A DNA stretch of 20,673 nt from a virus. Positions within the stretch are counted from its first letter, which is position 1. The number at the start of each line of letters is the position of its first letter. Location: the IMG/VR virus record IMGVR_UViG_3300048068_000144, positions 1 through 20,673 of that record; one strand, given 5' to 3'. The notes beneath the pieces were generated by a model. The model had not been told where the DNA came from and made no database searches. It saw nothing but the letters and a program-made list of their open reading frames with translations. Positions 16,046 to 20,673 of this stretch are shown here, piece after piece. The position numbers and the translations under genes were made by a program.

Positions 16046-16312
16046 TTAAAGCTGACTTTCAAAAGATGCAAAGTCGTTTAAAACCTCTGCTTGCATTTCT
16101 GAAACCTTTGTCCAATACGCTAGTCCATCACCACTTTCAGGATCAGAACCTTCCGCAGCGATAGCTTGATCTTGCGTATAATGCTCTCGCATCTTTTCTG
16201 TTATTAACGACGATATATTCTTGCCCTGATCTTCAATTGGATATTCTGTCCACTGACCATTTAGCAAAATAGAATAAACGCCGCTTTCATTTTTAAAGTA
16301 CGTTGTTTGCAT
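16046..16312 (-). CDS. Small protein after the tail-fibre gene, 88 aa, unknown
   Basis: The N-terminal part looks like a small beta-hairpin (TTYFKNESGVYSILLNGQW), and the rest is helical and acidic with a Gly/Asp/Glu loop. No signal or membrane segment is visible. AAGGAG precedes ATG 16312, and the gene begins 11 bases after the fibre stop, so it is co-transcribed with and likely translated after the fibre. Roles such as fibre chaperone or tip accessory fit the position but are not shown by any motif I know. Confidence 0.65.
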   Translation of the reverse strand: MQTTYFKNESGVYSILLNGQWTEYPIEDQGKNISSLITEKMREHYTQDQAIAAEGSDPESGDGLAYWTKVSEMQAEVLNDFASFESQL

Positions 16313-16323
16313 TTTTGATCTCC

Positions 16324-19116
16324 TTAATAATCGCCGTTACCGCCGCCGCCAATAACAGTGATTGAAACTGTTAAGTTGCTATCTTTTGTAACAACCAAGC
16401 TGTTGCCACTGGAGGAAACGCTGAATGTAGCAACACCGGTACCTTTGAAAGCTGCAACAAGAGTTTGATGGATAACAGAGTTGCCACCTCTAGGCATGTA
16501 CCAATATATCAAACACCCACCATAACTTTGAAGATCAGTTGTTCCACCAATGGAAATGTTGATTAAACAAGTAATATTATCGCCCATACCCATGTCTGCG
16601 GCAGTAAAAGTTTCACTAGAGTTTCCAGTATTTCTATTAACAATCCTAAACAGAGAATTAGAAAGAGATGATCTAGGGCCACCCAATAATTCAAGAGCGG
16701 ATGAACCTTGCGCAACAAATCTAGGAGTACCATCCCCATCAGACAGCACGACGTTGTTGCTTGATGTGCGGATGTCTAAGCCGGCTTCGTTGCCGTTGTA
16801 TGCGCCACAGATCGTGTTTTTTGCACCTGTGGTTATAACACTCCCCGCACCCGCACCTACAGCAGTATTATTGTTTCCGCTAGTCGCTGCGGAAAGTGCT
16901 TGATGGCCCACGGCAACGTTGTTAGCACCTGTGGTCAGTGCGTCATGTGCATCACGCCCGATTGATACGTTTTGATAACCAGAAGTAATTCTGACACCAG
17001 CGTTCACGCCCAAAGCGGAGTTATAATACCCGTTTGTTACTGCGCTTAAAGAACCGCTACCCACGGCAGTATTCAATGTACCCGTTGTAACAGCGTCCAG
17101 TGCGTTACGACCAACGGCGGTGTTGTTAGTTCCTGTCGTGCCCAGATTACCAGCATGGTATCCAACGTAGGTGTTGTTAGAACCCGTGGTGTTAGCATAC
17201 CCCGCTGCACGACCAACAAAAACGTTTTGTGATCCTGTGGTGTTAGCATATCCCGCCTGATAACCAAGACCTGTTATGTTACTGGTAGTGTTGTAATAAA
17301 GAGCTTGATATCCAACAGCGGTGTTGCTGTTGTCATCATTGCTGTTTAACGCCTGATATCCAACGGCTACGTTGTTGCTGCCTGTAGTTGCTGTCCTTAA
17401 AGCGTATCCACCCAACGCCACGTTTTGTGTAGCGGTAGTAGCGGCATCCATGACGTAATAGCCACTTGCAACGTTGCTGTGGCCTGTCGTCAGTCGATTT
17501 GCGGCCTTACGTCCCGCAAGTGTGTTGCCATAACCCGATGTAAGACTTTCACCAGCGGATGAACCAACCGCTACAGTGCTGTAAGCTGTTAGTTCTCCTC
17601 CAGCAAAGTCGCCAATCAAAACATTGTAGTTATTACCTGTAAACGCACCGTTGTAACCAGCACGATAGCCAACGACTGTGTTGTGACCGCCTGTTGTTGC
17701 ATCACGGTATGCCTCGTAACCAATGGCTACGTTATTGTCTCCTGTCGTGATATTTCTACCAGTACCATACCCATACGCCGTGTTTGCTGATCCGCCGTTA
17801 CTGTCTTCAAGGGATGCGTGGCCCATAGCCGTGTTTGCTGCTCCAGTAGCTTCAGTTTTTAGCGCAAAGTACCCAATACCAATGTTATAGTTTTGGGTAG
17901 TATTAGCGTATACCGCTTGATAACCAATACCTACGTTGTATGCGCCTGTTGTGTTGTTGCGGAGAGACTCATATCCAATAGCGACGTTATAACCAGCAGT
18001 GGTGTTGGAAGCTAGTGCGCTTCTACCTATAGCCGTGTTGAAGGACCCTGTGGTGGTAGCCTCTGCTGCGGCATAACCAATCACAATATTATCCTGACCT
18101 GTAGTAGCAGTCTGTAAAGAAAAAGGACCAACAGCTACGTTTCTTACACCTGTTGTAATGTTTTGCCCTGCTCTATGCCCAATACCTGTATTGTATGCAC
18201 CTGTTGTGACATCTAACAACGCTTGGTATCCAACGGCAGTGGTCCCTGTCGCTGTGGTGTTTGCATAAGCTGCTTGATACCCAACCGCAGTGTTGTTGCT
18301 GGCGGTGGTGTTGTTATAGAGTGCCTGATGCCCTAAAGCAGCGTTGTTTGTACCCGTGGTGTTTTCACGCAGAGCCTCTGTCCCAATCGAAACATTTGAG
18401 CCTCCTGTGGTGCTGTTTACCATTGAGTAATAACCAACAGCCACGTTGCTTGTTGCTGTTTCGTTGTTAGCCAATGTACCATAGCCAACAGACGTATTGT
18501 ACGAGCCTGTCGTGTTGTCTCTAAGGGCAATATATCCAAGTGCGGTATTGTAATTACCTGTGGTGTTATATTGCATTGCATTCATGCCAAATGCGGTTAC
18601 ATGACCTGTAGTATTACTATACCCAGCCTGAAACCCAACTGCCGTGTTGTTTGATGCAGTGCTATTATTATACAAAGCAAGTGAGCCTACAGCCGTATTA
18701 GAACCACCTGTAGTATAATACATAGCAGCACGACCAACAGCCGTGTTCTCGTCAGACGTAGCATTTGTCTGTAGCGCATTGTATCCAACCGCCGTGTTGT
18801 ATCTTGCAGACGTAACAGACTGTAGAGCCTGAGTACCAATAGCAATATTTTCATTACCATTGATAATATTAGGCAAGGCATTGTTACCTATGGCTACGTT
18901 ATTTTGTCCTGAGAACGTGCCGCCTACACTGCTAGGATTAAGTGTTCCCCCACCCAGTTGTACGTTGTTTGCTCCAACAGGATAATTACCATGTAGTCGT
19001 ATACTCCCAGACGTAATGGTTAAGTTCCCATTCTGTATTTCTGAGGCCGTGATTATGCCATCTGCCAGTATGCTACCGTCCGACAGTACGTTTGCGAGTG
19101 TTCTTGCTTTCGTCAT
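16324..19116 (-). CDS. Tail-fibre or adhesin-like protein with 42 NTAVG repeats, 930 aa
   Basis: A short N-terminal segment (MTKARTLANVLSDGSILADG, to about residue 73) probably attaches to the virion. Residues 74-788 are about 42 units of 17 residues of the type TALGYIALRDNTTGSYN, with the V/A-x-G core, apolar and small residues in fixed places, and TTG turns. The last unit (GAYNGNEAGLDIRTSSNN) is longer and acts like an exit cap. The final 142 residues are beta-rich with aromatic patches (GGCLIYWYMPRGG) and end in VIGGGGNGDY. Such repeats resemble the left-handed beta-roll of trimeric adhesin heads and occur in marine phage fibres (family knowledge). Unlike the neighbouring fibre it has no S74 chaperone. 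AAGG precedes ATG 19116, which lies three bases after the upstream fibre stop. Receptor binding at the cell surface is the likely job. Confidence 0.8.
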   Translation of the reverse strand: MTKARTLANVLSDGSILADGIITASEIQNGNLTITSGSIRLHGNYPVGANNVQLGGGTLNPSSVGGTFSGQNNVAIGNNALPNIINGNENIAIGTQALQSVTSARYNTAVGYNALQTNATSDENTAVGRAAMYYTTGGSNTAVGSLALYNNSTASNNTAVGFQAGYSNTTGHVTAFGMNAMQYNTTGNYNTALGYIALRDNTTGSYNTSVGYGTLANNETATSNVAVGYYSMVNSTTGGSNVSIGTEALRENTTGTNNAALGHQALYNNTTASNNTAVGYQAAYANTTATGTTAVGYQALLDVTTGAYNTGIGHRAGQNITTGVRNVAVGPFSLQTATTGQDNIVIGYAAAEATTTGSFNTAIGRSALASNTTAGYNVAIGYESLRNNTTGAYNVGIGYQAVYANTTQNYNIGIGYFALKTEATGAANTAMGHASLEDSNGGSANTAYGYGTGRNITTGDNNVAIGYEAYRDATTGGHNTVVGYRAGYNGAFTGNNYNVLIGDFAGGELTAYSTVAVGSSAGESLTSGYGNTLAGRKAANRLTTGHSNVASGYYVMDAATTATQNVALGGYALRTATTGSNNVAVGYQALNSNDDNSNTAVGYQALYYNTTSNITGLGYQAGYANTTGSQNVFVGRAAGYANTTGSNNTYVGYHAGNLGTTGTNNTAVGRNALDAVTTGTLNTAVGSGSLSAVTNGYYNSALGVNAGVRITSGYQNVSIGRDAHDALTTGANNVAVGHQALSAATSGNNNTAVGAGAGSVITTGAKNTICGAYNGNEAGLDIRTSSNNVVLSDGDGTPRFVAQGSSALELLGGPRSSLSNSLFRIVNRNTGNSSETFTAADMGMGDNITCLINISIGGTTDLQSYGGCLIYWYMPRGGNSVIHQTLVAAFKGTGVATFSVSSSGNSLVVTKDSNLTVSITVIGGGGNGDY
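16721..16800 (-). repeat. 80-bp shared junction, copy in the second fibre
   Basis: This stretch matches 19703-19782 in the same orientation at 71 of 80 positions by hand alignment. It encodes the exit cap LDIRTSSNN plus SDGDG-x-PR, directly before the point where the two fibres become unrelated. Confidence 0.9.
16753..18897 (-). repeat. 51-bp periodic coding repeat, about 42 units
   Basis: Residues 74-788 of the 930-residue fibre repeat with a 17-residue period; most units are exactly 17 and a few 15, 16, 19 or 21 long. Units are diverged at DNA level, so this is an old, structurally maintained array, not a fresh expansion. Confidence 0.9.
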
Positions 19117-19119
19117 ATC

Positions 19120-20673
19120 TTAACCTTCCAGAGTAGCGACACGGGCTTCTAGTTGTTCAATCCGATCCATTGCTTCTTGCAATGCCTTGACTGCTTTCAT
19201 GTAGAGGATGGAGTAGTTGACCTGTTTCGTGACTGTTCCCAAATCTTCTTTGGTTTCAGGGTCAAAGTCTGGGCTTTCAAACACAAGTCCACTCATTCCA
19301 GCCGCTTCGACTTCTTGTGCAATCACGCCTAGTTTGTTTGGTGCATCAAGATTGTCAGCTTTCATGCTGTACTTACGAACAGTCAGAGCCTTGATGTCGT
19401 CCCATTGTGAGCCGCTATCCACAATGTTTTCTTTCAGCTTAACATCTGACAGTGCGCCGTAAGAGTTATTTACATTTACTACGTTACCATTTGATTTAAT
19501 AGTCAGTCGTGCAGCAGGAGTACCGTCATAACAATATAAAAATTCATTCCCATTCCCATTAGGTGCTGCGCTTGTATACTGAATTAACAGACCATAAGGA
19601 TCACTAGCGTGTGTATTTTGAGTTGCTACTGTCCATTGCGCCTTATCGTTTTCAAGACCCCAATGAGCTAGGGAAGATGGATTTTTAGTTGAATACCACC
19701 CTCTAGGATTACCATCCCCATCAGATATAACGATGTTGTTGCTTGAGGTGCGGATGTCTAGGCCGCCTTGGTTGCCGTTGTAGCGGCCTATAATGGTGTT
19801 GGATTCGCCTGTGGTCATGTCTTCGCCAGACGTGCCGCCGACAAAGGTATTCTTTATACCAGTAGTCATATTTCTACCAGCATAATAACCAATCAACGTA
19901 TTGTACGCCGTTGTTGAGCTTGTTCGGTTATGCGTATAACCCGCTTGGAAACCAACAGCTACGTTGGCGTTTGATACGGTGTTTGTGTACAAACTCTCAA
20001 AGCCAAGACCTACATTGTTCGCACCTGTAGTATTAAGGCGCATAGCCTCTTGCCCCAATGCAACGTTGTTACTCGCCGTGGTGGTGTTACGCATTGCCAA
20101 CTTACCAACAGCAGTATTCTGGCTACCTGTTGTTAGGCTCATCATACTTTCACGACCAACGGTAGTGTTACCAATACCCGTTGTAATATCCTGACCTGCA
20201 AGTGACCCTACCGCCGTATTTTCATAACCAGTTGTAACAGCTTGTAATGCTCGCTCACCAACAGCTACTAGCCCACCAGCCGTTAGGTTTCCAGATGCGG
20301 TGGTGTTGGATAATAAAGCTTTACCACCTACTGCCACGTTTTGTGTGCCAGTGCTTGTAGTTGTTAGTGTATCATAACCTATCGCTACGTTATAGCTATC
20401 TACCGCAGAAGTTGGGTTGAAGGAGTATAATGCGTGTCTACCAATAGCTATGTTTCTACTGCCTACAGTGTTTGAGTAAAGAGCCTGATAGCCAACCGAA
20501 GTGTTGCTGCTTGCGGTGGTGTTATTTATTGAAGCAGCACGACCAACGGCTGTGTTATGTTGGCCTGTTGTATTATGGTACATTGCATAAGTACCAAATG
20601 CTTGGTTTCTTGCACCTGTCGTGTTTGTGTAAAGAGCCTGATAGCCAACAGCCGTGCTTTGATCTGCGGTGGT
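19120..20673 (-). CDS. Tail fibre with NTAVG repeats and C-terminal S74 intramolecular chaperone (N-terminus outside window)
   Basis: The reading frame is open to the right edge, so at least 517 residues are seen and the start is missing. An ATG at 20583 lies in the middle of a repeat and is not a credible start. About 17 repeat units of the 17-residue NTAVG type run from the edge to 19735, ending in the same exit cap as the next gene. A receptor-facing beta-rich segment of about 95 residues follows. The last 109 residues form a Peptidase_S74 chaperone: the motif SDVKLKENI carries the Ser and, five residues on, the Lys that drive self-cleavage, then RKYSMKADN, LGVIAQEVEAAG, and a C-terminal coiled coil (MDRIEQLEARVATLEG). 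S74 domains help fibres trimerise and then cut themselves off before the Ser. It is the first gene of the visible leftward block. Confidence 0.92.
   Translation of the reverse strand, partial: TTADQSTAVGYQALYTNTTGARNQAFGTYAMYHNTTGQHNTAVGRAASINNTTASSNTSVGYQALYSNTVGSRNIAIGRHALYSFNPTSAVDSYNVAIGYDTLTTTSTGTQNVAVGGKALLSNTTASGNLTAGGLVAVGERALQAVTTGYENTAVGSLAGQDITTGIGNTTVGRESMMSLTTGSQNTAVGKLAMRNTTTASNNVALGQEAMRLNTTGANNVGLGFESLYTNTVSNANVAVGFQAGYTHNRTSSTTAYNTLIGYYAGRNMTTGIKNTFVGGTSGEDMTTGESNTIIGRYNGNQGGLDIRTSSNNIVISDGDGNPRGWYSTKNPSSLAHWGLENDKAQWTVATQNTHASDPYGLLIQYTSAAPNGNGNEFLYCYDGTPAARLTIKSNGNVVNVNNSYGALSDVKLKENIVDSGSQWDDIKALTVRKYSMKADNLDAPNKLGVIAQEVEAAGMSGLVFESPDFDPETKEDLGTVTKQVNYSILYMKAVKALQEAMDRIEQLEARVATLEG
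19123..19449 (-). other. S74 self-releasing chaperone domain, 109 aa
   Basis: The Ser codon is at 19449-19447 and the Lys codon at 19434-19432, matching the Ser/Lys dyad with five-residue offset known from phage endosialidase chaperones. Cleavage is expected just before the Ser (after ...YGAL), releasing a 109-residue piece. Confidence 0.88.
19703..19782 (-). repeat. 80-bp shared junction, copy in the first fibre
   Basis: This is the partner of 16721-16800, in direct orientation about 2.98 kb away, with nine differences in 80 positions. It marks the boundary between the repeat region and the gene-specific C-terminus. Confidence 0.9.
19735..20673 (-). repeat. 51-bp periodic coding repeat, at least 17 units, continuing past the window
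   Basis: The same 17-residue pattern as in the neighbouring gene, with a few longer units of 21-22 residues (for example the one containing SFNPTSAVDSYN). The array runs to the right edge, so its true length is unknown. Confidence 0.88.

Noticed and set aside
16721-19782. Diversity-generating retroelement (template and variable repeat pair) at the shared 80-bp block
   Set aside because: No reverse transcriptase is visible in the window. The nine differences are not confined to adenine positions of one copy, and the block lies inside the genes rather than at the variable 3' end.
20581-20583. ATG at 20583 as the true start of the first fibre
   Set aside because: The same frame stays open to the window edge and continues the NTAVG repeat pattern upstream of this ATG, so the codon is internal.
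16753-20673. CRISPR array or non-coding tandem repeats
   Set aside because: The 51-bp period is a coding 17-residue protein repeat in a single open frame. Units are diverged and there are no identical repeats separated by unique spacers.

Overview
The window reads as part of a compact, tailed-phage genome, most likely a lytic marine podovirus related to the roseophage SIO1 / 'cobavirus' or HMO-2011-type groups, whose hosts are alphaproteobacteria. Three things point this way: a vitamin-B12-dependent (class II) ribonucleotide reductase, a long run of virion genes that includes very large proteins of the internal-virion type, and tail fibres made of NTAVG-type repeats. The group assignment is inference from family knowledge; no search was run. 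Nothing looks like plasmid, transposon, tRNA, rRNA or CRISPR.

Layout. On the + strand, the last codons of an unidentified gene (3-71) overlap the class II ribonucleotide reductase nrdJ (61-2010). nrdJ converges on a minus-strand block that fills the rest of the window. The 144-bp junction (2011-2154) holds two hairpin terminators, one per direction, placed so that the two transcripts overlap at their 3' ends.

Read 5'->3' on the minus strand, the block runs: (1) a tail fibre with a self-cleaving S74 chaperone end, cut by the window edge (20673-19120); (2) a second complete tail-fibre-like protein with about 42 copies of a 17-residue repeat and a different C-terminus (19116-16324); (3) three small unknown genes (16312-15554), one of them recalling the DUF6447 family; (4) the only sizeable gap in the block, with a candidate sigma70-type promoter inside a concentric 44-bp dyad (15496-15550); (5) a GNAT-like acetyltransferase (15489-15022); (6) a 584-residue repeat and coiled-coil protein (15017-13263); (7) a lysis cassette of GH24 lysozyme with a C-terminal membrane segment, an i-spanin and an overlapping o-spanin (13258-12107); (8) an 819-residue LysM protein (12107-9648), a 61-residue acidic protein, and a 190-residue protein; (9) two giant proteins of 1021 and 1223 residues (8894-2155).

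How the parts fit. nrdJ supplies deoxynucleotides for phage replication. The minus block builds the host-recognition fibres, the lysis machinery, and what is probably the set of internal proteins ejected with DNA. The last three genes (190, 1021 and 1223 residues) match T7 genes 14, 15 and 16 in order and approximate size, but this is a positional analogy only. Genes in the block are separated by a few bases or overlap, in two places by a single base, so translational coupling is likely throughout. The points most worth following up are the paired fibre genes that share one 80-bp junction before unrelated ends, the dyad and promoter at 15496-15550, and the three unassigned small genes beside the fibres.
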